Shown here piece by piece: positions 1 to 9,689 of a stretch of DNA of 64,000 nucleotides. The stretch is from Sphingobacterium sp. UBA4616 (GTDB taxonomy: Bacteria; Bacteroidota; Bacteroidia; Sphingobacteriales; Sphingobacteriaceae), in contig DGIS01000013.1 in NCBI GenBank assembly GCA_002386525.1, positions 402,321 to 466,320 of the forward strand, in the 5' to 3' direction. The notes beneath the pieces are model-generated. The model saw nothing but the letters and a program-made list of their open reading frames with translations. It did not search any database and was not told the DNA's origin. Each line of letters begins with the position of its first letter. The first letter of the stretch is position 1. The translations under genes and the position numbers were made by a program.

Positions 1-78
1 TACGCTCTGATGATGCGACGTTCTCAAGCTGAACAAAATCATATCCAAAGTATTAGCGACTTAAAAAAATACGAATAA
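1..78 (+). CDS. C-terminal end of an unidentified gene (partial)
   Basis: An open frame enters from the left edge and gives 25 residues (ending SISDLKKYE) before a TAA at 76-78. The 120 bases that follow are AT-rich and non-coding, as expected behind a gene end. The fragment is too short to name; it is polar and charged with no motif. Confidence 0.35.
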   Translation, partial: YALMMRRSQAEQNHIQSISDLKKYE

Positions 79-197
79 CCTACAGCGTAATCCAACTTTT
101 ATTTTAAAATGTAAATAATTGAAACTATCAACGCTGTAACATTGTTTCAAGAACATCGCAATAAAGCTTATTGTGGGATAAATTAAATTATATAGCT

Positions 198-743
198 ATG
201 AAAATTTTATTATGGAGAGGATTGATCAACAAATCTTGGGAGCATTGCACCGTTGACACAACGGATAGTGGTTTCAAAATAGCTTCCGAAATTGTAGGTA
301 ATTACGAAAGCAATACCTATATCGTAAATTATTTGATTAACACAGATAACCAATGGAATACACAGGATTTCGAAATTCGATGCGACATTCAAGGTGAACT
401 CAAACAATTTTATGGAAAAAAAAATGGTTCTGATTGGCTGATCAATGGAGAGATTGAACCGTATTTTGCAGGTTTTAATTATATCGATATCTCTATAACA
501 CCATTGACAAACACGTTACCAATAAAAAGACTCGCGCTTAATGTCAATGAATCACAAGATATCAATGTTATTTATATCGATATCTTGAATGAATCAATTA
601 AGCCTGTTAGAGAAAGATACACAAAAATTTCCAAAGATCAATACCAATACGAAAACTTGGAATCAGCATTTGCTTCAGCCATACTTATTGACCGAAACGG
701 CATGGTAAAAACTTACCCAGGTCACTTTGAGTTAGTGGCTTAA
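198..743 (+). CDS. Putative glycolipid-binding-family protein
   Basis: A protein of about 181 residues starting MKILLWRGL. The ATG at 198 is preferred over the ATG at 171 because it puts the conserved-looking W-R start near the N-terminus. No signal peptide or membrane segment is visible, so it is probably cytoplasmic. The spacing of aromatic residues and the TNTLPIKRL stretch around residue 115 recall the putative glycolipid-binding family (DUF1089 type) known from Pseudomonas, a beta-rich fold of similar length. Its biochemical role is poorly known even in the family. It stands alone with no operon partner. The family call is from memory of the pattern and is moderate. Confidence 0.55.
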   Translation: MKILLWRGLINKSWEHCTVDTTDSGFKIASEIVGNYESNTYIVNYLINTDNQWNTQDFEIRCDIQGELKQFYGKKNGSDWLINGEIEPYFAGFNYIDISITPLTNTLPIKRLALNVNESQDINVIYIDILNESIKPVRERYTKISKDQYQYENLESAFASAILIDRNGMVKTYPGHFELVA

Positions 744-874
744 TATCGTTATAATTTGATGATAATTGGCTTCCATAGCTTTCAATTGATAGTATGTGGT
801 GAAGTTTATATTATATATTTCTACGTGTTCGACCTATTTCCTTGTTAAGGTTGTTGATAAGTTAAATTAAAAAT

Positions 875-2212
875 ATGATTATGTTATTTAATTATAAAAA
901 TGTTATCCGAATCTCTTTATGGAGTATATTGGTGATAAGCTTTGCTGTTACGGGTTGCCGGGACCGCAACTCTAAAAATCAGCCGGGAGGGAAAGAAGTT
1001 TCCAAAATGAAGGAGCAGGCTGAGAATACCGATTTTACACTTGCGCTCCTCAATGCTCTTTTCTACGAAGAGGATTTTGAGTCCTCTTTAAAATCCCAAT
1101 TGCAACTCAGTCAAAGGCAGATCGATGATTTAAAGGTAGCTGCGAGTACAGCTGTGGAAAAACTTAGCGAGGAGGATGAACCTTCCAGTAAATCTTTTAA
1201 AGAATCTATAAAACAGGCGACGACTCAAATTGTAAAGATACTTGGTAACCAAAAGGCCGCTCAATTCTTTCATTTTATAACTGCACGTTATGCTGATGGA
1301 GAGAACACGCTACCAATTGAGCCAAATCAGATTCCTGAAGACACGCGTATTATTGTGAACGGGCCAGCGTTTCGAATGGATGTATTTCAGCAGGGTAAAC
1401 TGATTAAGACCTACAGTATTGCTATTGGATATCCCGAGTTTCCCTTGCCTACGGGCGTGCGTAAAGCGACCAATATCATATTTAATCCTACATGGACACC
1501 TCCTGATGAGCCTTGGGTGAAAGGTAAGGTGAGTCCGGGCGAGAAAGTCCCTGCGGGAAGTGAACTAAATCCTCTGGGGCCCATTAAAATTCCCATTGGT
1601 ATGCCTTCTTTGATTCACGGAGGAAAAGATGTATCCAAATTAGGAGCTTTTGCTTCTCATGGTTGTGTTGGTCTTACGGACGGTCAGGTGCAGGATTTTG
1701 CAAAATTTTTGTCCTTAGTAGCAGGAAATCCGATATCAGCAGAGAAAATCGCTAATTACGAAAAAAAGGATACAAAGACTGAAACTGTAAAATTAAAGCA
1801 ACCTGTATTAGTTGAACTTCGATATGAAACCATTGTTGCTCAGGATGGAGGTTTGCATATCTTTCGGGATGTTTATGAGCGTGGTACAAATACCATCGAA
1901 AATGCGACACGCGTGCTCGATAAATACAATATCAAGCTAGAGAAACTCAGTGAGCAGGAGCGGACTAGCTTAATGAAAGGTTTAGAAGATATGAATCAGG
2001 ATGCACGTGGTAATAAAATTGCCGGGGTTGACGATCCGGAGTCTGCTTCAACAGGTGATAGTGCCAAAGAACGAGCGGCTGATAAAGAAAGCCGAAAAGA
2101 TAAAGGCCAAGTGACAAGAAGCGTAGTTGGCCAGAGAGAAATCGTAGTGAGAATTGCAGCGTTGAAAGGTAAAGGATATCCACTTCCTGTAGACAATAAT
2201 TCAGGGAAATAG
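875..2212 (+). CDS. L,D-transpeptidase (YkuD) lipoprotein
   Basis: 445 residues. An N-terminal signal peptide ends in a lipobox (VTGC, Cys28), so the protein is probably a lipoprotein of the periplasm or outer membrane. Residues about 155-285 carry the YkuD fold: H248 in IHGG and, 14-16 residues later, the SHGC motif with catalytic Cys264. This family cross-links or remodels peptidoglycan through L,D bonds. The stretch before it (residues 50-140) is helical and charged; the last 100 residues are low-complexity and Lys/Glu/Asp-rich. It is longer than simple YkuD enzymes because of both extensions. It converges with the OmpA-type lipoprotein gene across a shared hairpin; both act at the cell wall. 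Confidence 0.88.
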   Translation: MIMLFNYKNVIRISLWSILVISFAVTGCRDRNSKNQPGGKEVSKMKEQAENTDFTLALLNALFYEEDFESSLKSQLQLSQRQIDDLKVAASTAVEKLSEEDEPSSKSFKESIKQATTQIVKILGNQKAAQFFHFITARYADGENTLPIEPNQIPEDTRIIVNGPAFRMDVFQQGKLIKTYSIAIGYPEFPLPTGVRKATNIIFNPTWTPPDEPWVKGKVSPGEKVPAGSELNPLGPIKIPIGMPSLIHGGKDVSKLGAFASHGCVGLTDGQVQDFAKFLSLVAGNPISAEKIANYEKKDTKTETVKLKQPVLVELRYETIVAQDGGLHIFRDVYERGTNTIENATRVLDKYNIKLEKLSEQERTSLMKGLEDMNQDARGNKIAGVDDPESASTGDSAKERAADKESRKDKGQVTRSVVGQREIVVRIAALKGKGYPLPVDNNSGK

Positions 2213-2235
2213 AGAAATTCCTATTGTTTATTCAT

Positions 2236-2271
2236 ACCCCATGAAACTTTAACACTCAAGTATCATGGGGT
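2236..2271. terminator. Bidirectional hairpin between converging genes
   Basis: Perfect 9-base arms (2236-2244 ACCCCATGA and 2263-2271 TCATGGGGT) with inner ACTT/AAGT pairing. It lies between the stop of the L,D-transpeptidase (+) and the stop of the OmpA lipoprotein (-), and a T run follows at about 2281 on the plus strand. Confidence 0.7.
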
Positions 2272-2285
2272 GTCTACATACTTTT

Positions 2286-3284
2286 TTATTTAATTTTGAC
2301 GAGTTCTACACGTCTATTTTTAGCCCTGTTATCTTCTGAATCATTAGCGACCAAAGGACGGTCTGCACCGTATCCCTTAGCTGATAACCGGGATTTATCA
2401 ATTTTCTGAGCAATAAGGGCATCCATTACAGCTTTCGCACGATCACTGGAAAGCTTTTTGTTGTGTGCGACATCGCCAACATTGTCCGTGTGCCCTTCGA
2501 TTGCGATTTTTAGAGATGGATCATTTTTTAGCGCCTCAGCAATCTGAATGACCAAATCTATCCCTGTCGTAGTAATACTTGATTTATCCGTATCGAATGT
2601 GATATAAACAATCGATTTACCTGTTTCAGAGAGATCTTTAGTGATTTCATCTGCTGTAATTTTTTTTATCGTTTGTTTGAAATCATTTTCTTGAAGAATA
2701 TTGAGTTTGGCACCAGCATTGTTGCAGGTATATTGAATAAATATATTACCTTGATTTTTCGTTCTAATAACATAAACCCTGATTTGTTCATCAGCATATC
2801 CAATGTCACCTTCATCACCTTTGTGTGGATCCTGTTTATTGTAACGATCATACTCTTCCCTTGTAATGTTGCCATCAAAAACTTTTACAGCGCCTATAGA
2901 TGCTAAATAATCCTCCATGCTTTTTTCAAAATAGCGCTGTGAAAATTGAGTGCCTTGCTCGTTTGTTATATTTGCTTTATAGAGTCTACCTTCGAAAGGT
3001 TTCATAACTCCATTGACGGCAAAATAGCAAACATCAAAGTCTTTTTTAATGGGTTGATTCATCTCTTTGTAACCTTTTGGCGGAGTAAAAAACGGGAAAA
3101 CACCGATGTCACTATCTGAATAGGGGATACTTGCAAGATCAAAGCTTGTTGTTGTATCAACTTTTGTAGGCCCTTCTTCAACCGTTTTTTCCTGTGGAGC
3201 TGGCGGCGGGGTATTATCTTTTACCTGTTGGGTGCATGAAGCCACCGCCCATGCCGATGTCAATAAAAGTATTGTGCTTTTCAT
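2286..3284 (-). CDS. OmpA-family lipoprotein
   Basis: 332 residues. The signal peptide MKSTILLLTSAWAVASC has a lipobox with the Cys at residue 17, followed by a Pro/Glu-rich linker. The C-terminal 115 residues form an OmpA peptidoglycan-binding domain: it opens with ITFDTDKSSI and contains IEGHTDNVGD (the Asp that contacts diaminopimelate), then SSDRAKAVMDAL and NRRVELVKIK with the conserved Arg. The middle part (residues 40-215) is not recognised. It most likely tethers the outer membrane to peptidoglycan. The gene is single and converges on the L,D-transpeptidase gene. Confidence 0.88.
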   Translation of the reverse strand: MKSTILLLTSAWAVASCTQQVKDNTPPPAPQEKTVEEGPTKVDTTTSFDLASIPYSDSDIGVFPFFTPPKGYKEMNQPIKKDFDVCYFAVNGVMKPFEGRLYKANITNEQGTQFSQRYFEKSMEDYLASIGAVKVFDGNITREEYDRYNKQDPHKGDEGDIGYADEQIRVYVIRTKNQGNIFIQYTCNNAGAKLNILQENDFKQTIKKITADEITKDLSETGKSIVYITFDTDKSSITTTGIDLVIQIAEALKNDPSLKIAIEGHTDNVGDVAHNKKLSSDRAKAVMDALIAQKIDKSRLSAKGYGADRPLVANDSEDNRAKNRRVELVKIK

Positions 3285-3352
3285 ATTTTCTTTTTTTTAG
3301 CTGTGGCAAATTTTATGCCTAAACCGTTGACATATTTGTCAATTGGATTGAA

Positions 3353-4173
3353 ATGCGGGGCAGTTCCTTTTCTTTTGTGCTGCTCCTATTGAAGTCATTA
3401 GGAAGTTGCAGGAGTCAAGTGTTTAACAGCACTTCAACTGATATGTCTAACTGGCTTAAGGTTTGGCTCAATAATGGATATTTTAGTGATAGAGAAATCG
3501 TCTCTGCGGAATATATAAGAGAGGCTGCAGGCTCACAAATGGTAATGGATGTAGCTTTGCCGGACAAACATAAAGATGTTTTCCTTTCCAACTATGGCTT
3601 AGGTTGGATGATTGGATCCTACAGAGGGCATTATCAAGTTGAACACGGTGGCAATATTAATGGATTCTCTGCAAACGTAGCACTTTATCCTGCTGATACG
3701 CTGGGGATTGTTGTATTGACAAATCAGAGCGTCTCTATGGTTCCCATTGTAGTCAGAAACTCTATAGCTGATATACTCTTAGGTTTGCAGCCAATTGATT
3801 GGAATGGTGAAAAGATTGCGGAAATAGATTCTTTAAGTCATGTTAGAAAACAAAAGAACAAATTACACATTCCATCAACAAAACCTTCAAATTCCTTAAT
3901 CCATTATACTGGTTCTTTTGAAAATCCAGCATATGAAGTATTGACATAAGGCTGCAAGATGATCATCTTTACTGTGAGCTTGGTTATGAGAAGATCATTC
4001 TTGTTCACCGGCACTAAGACGTTTTTGATCCGAGGTCTGTAGATAAAAATGGGGTGGTGGATATTGAGCCTAGTAGCCTTCTGTTTAATTTTTTTAGTGA
4101 TGAGAGCGGTCAGATTCAAAGTATAGCGATTCTTTTGGATGGTAGTGAAAAGCCAGTTTTTTTTCGATCGTAA
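3353..4173 (+). pseudogene. Decayed serine hydrolase (class C beta-lactamase-like)
   Basis: The C-terminal half of a class C beta-lactamase/D-Ala-D-Ala carboxypeptidase-type protein survives: NSTSTDMSNWLKVWL, then YGLGWMIG, then the HGGNINGF motif (the KTG-equivalent region) and the VVLTNQ strand. The catalytic SxxK half is missing. The frame breaks near 3941, where reading continues one frame over as LQDDHLYCELGY. An in-frame TAA stands at 4015-4017 in place of a His-Tyr-Asp context, and the reading then runs on (DPRSVDKNGVVDIEP) to the natural stop at 4171-4173. So there is an N-terminal deletion, one frameshift and one nonsense change. The first 30 residues look like an unrelated signal-like start. 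Confidence 0.8.
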
Positions 4174-4349
4174 TCTACATTAGGTTTACTGCATCGAAAT
4201 GTATGGCCAATTAACGTGGGAGACAATTATTTAAAGTAATAGTTCAGCGCATTTTTAGGGGTCGTGATGAAGTAACAGCGAGAAACATAAACGAAGTTTA
4301 CTAGTTGAAATGCTTAATAAGATGTAAAGCCATTACGCTAGAATATAGT

Positions 4350-5762
4350 CTAAGCGACTTTCTGAATTTCTTTCTTCTGGACCAAGCCTCTCAAATTACT
4401 TCCGTCGCTCGGTTTAATTTTGAAATATTCAATTAAGGATAGCATGGACAAAGCGGCTATTAGCTGTAATGCCAAACTAAAATCCCGCATTTGATAAACA
4501 GTGTCCCTGTAATGACTACTTGCCAGGTGAAGAGTAACTGCTCCTAAAGCTATTCCCATACCAAGTGCCATTTGTTGAGCTGTATTATATAAAGTATTCG
4601 CATTGCTCATTTGCTCTTTCGTCACGTCAGCATAAGCTAAGGTGTTGAGACTTGTAAATTGAAGTGAACGTGTAAGTCCCGAAAAAAAGAAAACAATTGC
4701 CACTATCCAAATCGGTGTTTGTAGCGAAAGCAGAGAGAGTCCTGCAGTTACAAGTGTTAAAATAATGCCATTACCGATTAATACCTTACGAAAATCAAAT
4801 TCTCGTGTTATCCACATGGCTACTGGTTTCATACTCATACTACCCAACATGTTGGCCATATAGAGTAGTCCGGCATGAAATGGACTAAGACCAAAGCCCA
4901 ACTGTAACATTAGAGGTAATATAAATGGAGCCACATTGATTACCATACGCGTAATTGAACCTGAATAGACAGTAACCCGGAAGGTTTTTACTTTTAAGAT
5001 GCTGTAATCGATTAAAGGGTATTTGATCCGTTTAGAGTGCCAGACAGCAATTGACATAAGCACAAAACTGACTACAATCATTAGAATTGGCTTTAAATAA
5101 TCATCTTTAGCCGCACCGATCATTTCGGTTCCCAGCATGATTCCCGCTAGGCCAATACCACTGATAAAAAATCCGATAATGTCAAGTGGACGGCTATTTT
5201 CTGATTCCATCATCGGGATATATTTATTAACTGCCCACAAGGCAAATACTCCAAATGGGATGTTGATAAAGAAAATCCAGTGCCAGCTAAAATACGTAGT
5301 AAAAAAACCGCCCAGTACAGGTCCGATAATTGGTCCTAGTAGCCCAGCCCAGGCAATATACCCGATAGCGTCGACTAGGTCTTTCTTTTCTGTATGCTTC
5401 AGCACGATAAGACGACCAACTGGTACCATAAGTGCACCGGCTGTACCCTGGCAAATACGAGCTATGACGAACGATGTTAGGTTGGAACTTAGTCCGCATG
5501 CGATCGATGAAAGTATGAATCCCATAATTGCAGCATTGAAAACTTTTTTTGCGCCGTAGCGGTCAGCTATCCAGCCGCTGATTGGAATAAATACTGCTAA
5601 CATAACGGTGTAGGAAGTAATGCCCGCGCTGAGATGTACTACATTACTCTCAAAATCATGTGCCATTTTGGGTAAGGCCGTTGATATCGCTGTGGTGTCC
5701 AGCATCTCCATAAGTAATGTTCCACCTACAATGAGCGATATGATGCGTGATTCTTTCTTCAT
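4350..5762 (-). CDS. MFS drug exporter, DHA2 (EmrB/QacA, MdtD-like)
   Basis: 470 residues, almost wholly hydrophobic, with about 14 membrane helices. Helix 1 carries LDTTAISTALP, the DHA2 signature (LDxTxVNxALP), and the loop after helix 2 has GWIADRYGAKKVF, the MFS motif A. Length matches E. coli MdtD-type proteins. Such permeases export drugs or metabolites by proton antiport; the substrate cannot be read from sequence. It stands alone with no adjacent regulator or membrane-fusion protein. Confidence 0.88.
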   Translation of the reverse strand: MKKESRIISLIVGGTLLMEMLDTTAISTALPKMAHDFESNVVHLSAGITSYTVMLAVFIPISGWIADRYGAKKVFNAAIMGFILSSIACGLSSNLTSFVIARICQGTAGALMVPVGRLIVLKHTEKKDLVDAIGYIAWAGLLGPIIGPVLGGFFTTYFSWHWIFFINIPFGVFALWAVNKYIPMMESENSRPLDIIGFFISGIGLAGIMLGTEMIGAAKDDYLKPILMIVVSFVLMSIAVWHSKRIKYPLIDYSILKVKTFRVTVYSGSITRMVINVAPFILPLMLQLGFGLSPFHAGLLYMANMLGSMSMKPVAMWITREFDFRKVLIGNGIILTLVTAGLSLLSLQTPIWIVAIVFFFSGLTRSLQFTSLNTLAYADVTKEQMSNANTLYNTAQQMALGMGIALGAVTLHLASSHYRDTVYQMRDFSLALQLIAALSMLSLIEYFKIKPSDGSNLRGLVQKKEIQKVA

Positions 5763-6202
5763 TTTGCTCTTCTACTATCCTGCATGGGATAAATTTGCGA
5801 CAAAAGTAAGTCTATCTAGAAAAAGAAAAGTCATTTAAACGCTATTTTTAATCTGAGAGTCTTCAAAACAAATTCGCTTCAACATTCGTAGATTAATCCT
5901 CGATGAAAACTGTTGATATCGCTGTAATGGATAAGCTGGCAGATCGCTTTCTAAGAAATAGAACTATACGCCTAGGTCTAATTTTCTGAAGCTAACAGTA
6001 TTTTACTTATCCACGTCTAGAAAACTCATTCCAATTATTGAATCGGTATTCTAATAGAATCGGTATGTACGAAGTGTGCGTTAATAAAAGAAAGGAAGTT
6101 CTTTGTTTCGGCTGACATTATTGCGTGAATTTTTCTATTTTTAGATCCGCAACCTTATGTCGCGTAGGTTTGGCCAAGAGAGTTAACCCCACACAACAAC
6201 TA
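5763..6202. other. Gene-free stretch upstream of the MFS gene
   Basis: About 440 AT-rich bases without a convincing gene. A direct repeat GAATCGGTAT occurs at 6040-6049 and 6057-6066 (17-base period), too far from any start to interpret. Otherwise I see nothing. Confidence 0.4.
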
Positions 6203-7114
6203 ATGGATAAAAGCACAAAAATTATAATTTTTTTTTCTGTCTCTTCAAACTGACACTTCATATAATTGCTGATATACATTCAGGTTTTTCAAGGAGATGA
6301 GCTCCTGCATATAGCGACCGGAAACCCGATTACATCTATTATGCTAATTCCTACCTTGATTTTTATTTTGGGAGGTCAAAAAATGAAACACCACTACCCG
6401 CCCTTAGCGACTTCAATTATATTATCTATTCTATTTTTAGCTTATTCAAAAGGCAAAGCTTATTACTTTTTCCCGATTGTTCTAACATTATTGCCCTTTG
6501 TTGGTGTTTTTTTTGAGCGTGTTATTATGCCCCAAAGAAGGTGGCTTTTATTTCCATTAGGTTTTATTTTATTACTAGGAACTATTTTGATTCCTTTTGG
6601 TCTACCCATTTATTCTTATGCGCATTATATGGATACAATTCACAAATACCTTCCTAAAAATGTGAAAAATGGTAAAGAGGTTCTTCCTATGCAAGAATAT
6701 ATTACAAAGCAAAAGTGGGAAAGTACTATGCAGGAGTTAAAATCCGTTTATGACAGTTTGCCTGCAAATGAACAGTTAAACTGTCTCATTTGGGGTAAAC
6801 ATTATTCCCAGGCTGGCGCTATCGAGCTGATGAAGGCTACATACGGGCTTCCGAATGCATTTTGCTACCACGGTAGTTTCTACAGTTGGGCGCCATTCGG
6901 ACGAATGCCGAAAACCGTGATAGCCATTTGTTACAATGATACTAGTGAAGAGTTTTTTCATCCTTTTTTCGAAGAAGTCACTCCAGTGAAAAAGTTATAT
7001 AGTCCATATGCCAGTAATGAAGGATGGGTGCTACAAACGATTTATATCTGCAAAAAACCTAAACAAAACTTTAACAAAATGAAAGATCTTTTTACAAAGA
7101 GAATATTTGAATAA
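6203..7114 (+). pseudogene. Decayed GT39 (ArnT/PMT-type) glycosyltransferase
   Basis: Remains of a membrane glycosyltransferase that uses polyprenyl-phosphate sugars. The start at 6203 gives MDKSTKIIIFF. After a T9 run the reading continues in another frame as KLTLHIIADIHSGF (6247-6288), and after a T5 run (6285-6289) it returns to the first frame as FQGDELLHIATGN, the acidic catalytic loop of the family. The sequence then jumps directly to the late membrane helices and the soluble C-terminal domain (IWGKHYSQAGAIELM...), so several hundred central bases are deleted. Two frameshifts plus an internal deletion mean it is non-functional, although the long 3' frame from 6266 stays open. Confidence 0.8.
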
Positions 7115-7348
7115 GCAAACATATAGATAGGGATGTTATATTTTTTTTCCAACAATCATTCGTTGATAAATTCAAATCCTTTTTAATTTTCAAAACTGCA
7201 TTGAAACAAACTCAAATAGCCATATATCGTTATGCTATTTCTGATTATGATCGCGTCACTATAATTTTCTTATCTCAAATAACACTAAAAAATCTTTTTT
7301 ATTTTAACTTTAGCTGCATCTAGAAAAGACAACTAATAATCTCGGGCA

Positions 7349-8296
7349 ATGCATACTTCGTATCTACAACTTTTAACATTTAAAAAGAATATTAAATGTT
7401 ATTTTTTAATAGCTATTTTTCTTTTATGTACTAATTTGAATCAACTTTTTGCGCAGAAAGCAACTACTCTATTAAAAGAGAAAATTGAGCGAATAATTTC
7501 AACGAAGAATATGAGGGTAGGAGTTTCCATTTTGGCAAATAATGGTCAGGATAGCATTTCAATAAATGCTGAAGAGCATTATCCATTACAAAGTGTTTTT
7601 AAACTGCATATTGCTCTTGCAGTCCTAGCTGAAATTGACAAAGGGAAGTTGTCCTTAAACAGAAAGATAAAAGTTACGGAAAGAGAACTTCTTCCTGACT
7701 TTTGGAGCCCGCTTAGAGACGAACATCCAAAAGGGGGCGATTTTACGATTAAAAAACTAATCCAATATTCTGTTTCTCAAAGTGATAACGTGGCCTGTGA
7801 TGTCCTAATTCGCTTGTTAGGCAGACCAAAAACAATAGAGGACTATTTCAAGAACAACCATATTATCAATAATTTTGAAATTAACTATACCGAAGAAGAG
7901 ATGCAATCTAAATGGGAAAATATGTTTCAAAATTGGACTACACCTCATGCTGCAAGTGAACTTTTGATGAAATTCTATACTAATGGGAATAATCTACTAT
8001 CCCAGCAGAGTTATGATTTTATTTGGAAAACATTGAGAGACACAAATACTGGTGAAGACCGGCTAAAGGGAGCTTTACCAAAAGGGACGGTGGTAGCGCA
8101 CAAGACAGGATATTCAGGCAAGAACACCGAAGGTATTACTGCCGCCTTTAATGATATTGGAATAGTGTTTCTACCTAATGGTAAGTATTTTATTATCAGT
8201 GTTTTTGTAACGGATTCTAAAGAAAGCAATGATACCAATGCAGAGATGATATCAGCTATATCAAAGGCGACTTGGGATTTCTATTTGGAAAAATAA
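7349..8296 (+). CDS. bla: Class A beta-lactamase, subclass A2-like
   Basis: 315 residues with a signal peptide ending about residue 36 (LNQLFAQ), so periplasmic. All class A elements are present: SVFK with Ser82/Lys85 (Ambler 70/73), SDN at 145-147 (130-132), the omega-loop Glu in TEEEMQ at about residue 182 (166), and HKTG at 251-254 (234-236). The omega-loop context and the long spacing resemble the A2 group (PER, CepA, CfxA, CblA) typical of Bacteroidota rather than TEM/SHV. It hydrolyses beta-lactams; spectrum cannot be predicted. No regulator is adjacent, and the flanking genes show no mobile element, so it looks like a resident chromosomal enzyme. Confidence 0.9.
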   Translation: MHTSYLQLLTFKKNIKCYFLIAIFLLCTNLNQLFAQKATTLLKEKIERIISTKNMRVGVSILANNGQDSISINAEEHYPLQSVFKLHIALAVLAEIDKGKLSLNRKIKVTERELLPDFWSPLRDEHPKGGDFTIKKLIQYSVSQSDNVACDVLIRLLGRPKTIEDYFKNNHIINNFEINYTEEEMQSKWENMFQNWTTPHAASELLMKFYTNGNNLLSQQSYDFIWKTLRDTNTGEDRLKGALPKGTVVAHKTGYSGKNTEGITAAFNDIGIVFLPNGKYFIISVFVTDSKESNDTNAEMISAISKATWDFYLEK

Positions 8297-8360
8297 ATTA
8301 GAGTAAGAAATTAAAGTTAGATTGAACCTATTTTTCGCCGAATAACTAGGAGATAGAGGA

Positions 8361-8972
8361 ATGTTATTTATGGGTCAAAAAATGAAAAAATCAACTGTAA
8401 ACCAATATATTGTCGATAAGTTTTCTCATTTTAATCTGAATGAGGAGGAACTTTTTGAACTTAACAAGATTTTGATCTTTAAAAGATTTCGTCGCAAAGA
8501 AATTGTTTTTTCATATGGTGAACGCGTCAATACAATCGCTTTAATTATTGAGGGCGCTGTCTATTCAAGTATTTTACAACAAGATGGTACCACCCGTATT
8601 ACTAGTTTGCATTATCCCTCAACTCTGGGAGAAATAATTTTTAATTTTGAAGATTACCTTCAAGATCGACCTTCAAAGAAAAATTACCGGGTACAGGATG
8701 ACTGCTTGCTATTGATGTTGGATATACCAGCAGTTAAACGTCTATATGAGCAATTTCCAAGATTTTATCAATTGGAACTAATGATTATTCAACCAAATTT
8801 TGTCACTGCCTTGAAAAATATCGAGATTCTACAATCAAAAAATGCGGCAGATAAAATAAAACTATTAAAATTTCATGCGCCCGAAGTGTTCAAATTATTT
8901 CCTTATGGTCATATCGCATCGTATCTTGGAATACATCGGAATACGTTCAACAATGTCATATCAATTTTATAG
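8361..8972 (+). CDS. Crp/Fnr-family regulator
   Basis: 203 residues. Residues about 30-140 form a cyclic-nucleotide-binding-type beta barrel (FKRFRRKEIVFSYGERVNTIALIIEGAVY). The C-terminus has a winged-helix remnant ending in ASYLGIHRNTFNNV, matching the recognition helix of Bacteroidota Crp/Fnr proteins (normally YLGxxxETxSR). AGGAGA at 8348-8353, seven bases before the ATG, supports the start at 8361; an in-frame ATG at 8382 is the alternative. The protein stops directly after the recognition helix. Ligand and targets are unknown. Confidence 0.8.
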   Translation: MLFMGQKMKKSTVNQYIVDKFSHFNLNEEELFELNKILIFKRFRRKEIVFSYGERVNTIALIIEGAVYSSILQQDGTTRITSLHYPSTLGEIIFNFEDYLQDRPSKKNYRVQDDCLLLMLDIPAVKRLYEQFPRFYQLELMIIQPNFVTALKNIEILQSKNAADKIKLLKFHAPEVFKLFPYGHIASYLGIHRNTFNNVISIL

Positions 8973-9050
8973 CTAGTATACTATATTTTGCACAATTTTG
9001 TGCATTTTTTTAATGCTAGTGTGATGTTAATTTGCATCATGATTTGTAAA

Positions 9051-9449
9051 ATGACTGAAAACAGTATTGGTATCGCAGTTGCAGATGATTCGCCAATTCA
9101 TAGAAAGCTAATTTCTATTATTTTAAAAAGGGATTCACGTTTCCATCTTCATGGCGTTTTTAATAACGGGAGAGATCTAATTTTGGCAACCAATCGAATG
9201 GACGTTAAGCCTAGTGTATATTTGCTTGATATTCTGATGCCTTTTAAGAACGGCCCTCAAACTACTTTTCTGCTGAAGGAGCTGAATCCGCAAGTTTTAA
9301 TTTTTGGATACAGTAGTCTATTTAGCAGCCCTATGGTGGACCAGATGTATTGTAATGGAGCTAAGAAGATATACCAGAAAGGGGAAGAATCTCTTCAGCT
9401 AATTTTCGATGAAATATACAAATTTAGTATCTTAGAATTGTCGGAATGA
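9051..9449 (+). CDS. Single-domain response regulator receiver
   Basis: 132 residues from the ATG at 9051, which places the acidic pair (ADDS, D12/D13) at the expected depth. The phosphoacceptor is D60 in LLDILMP and the conserved Lys is K110 (YQKG). There is no output domain, so it is a CheY-like stand-alone receiver. No histidine kinase gene lies nearby. The longer open frame back to 8988 would add a hydrophobic, Cys-rich leader not typical of receivers, so I reject it. It follows the Crp/Fnr gene by about 80 bases and may be co-transcribed. Confidence 0.8.
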   Translation: MTENSIGIAVADDSPIHRKLISIILKRDSRFHLHGVFNNGRDLILATNRMDVKPSVYLLDILMPFKNGPQTTFLLKELNPQVLIFGYSSLFSSPMVDQMYCNGAKKIYQKGEESLQLIFDEIYKFSILELSE

Positions 9450-9689
9450 GGTCTTACTTACGGCAGTATCAAGAAATAAAAAAATACGATAATTATACTT
9501 AATTTAGAGAGAAGTATTCGCCGATTGGTAGTATCGTACCAGATTATGGGATAATTCCAAGGAGGGGCAGTTGAAATTAAATTTTGAAAAAAATGAATGT
9601 TGTTAAATATGCAAATATTTATATGAATTTAATAGAGCCAACAGCGTATATTCTGACTTTAAAGAGTGGAGCAGACCAGAATAATAGGT

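Noticed and set aside
5137..5559. 140-codon frame opposite the MFS gene
   Set aside because: Proline/serine-rich complement of hydrophobic codons; no motif.
6040..6066. Direct repeat GAATCGGTAT
   Set aside because: Only two copies, far from any start codon, next to a decayed gene; no interpretation.
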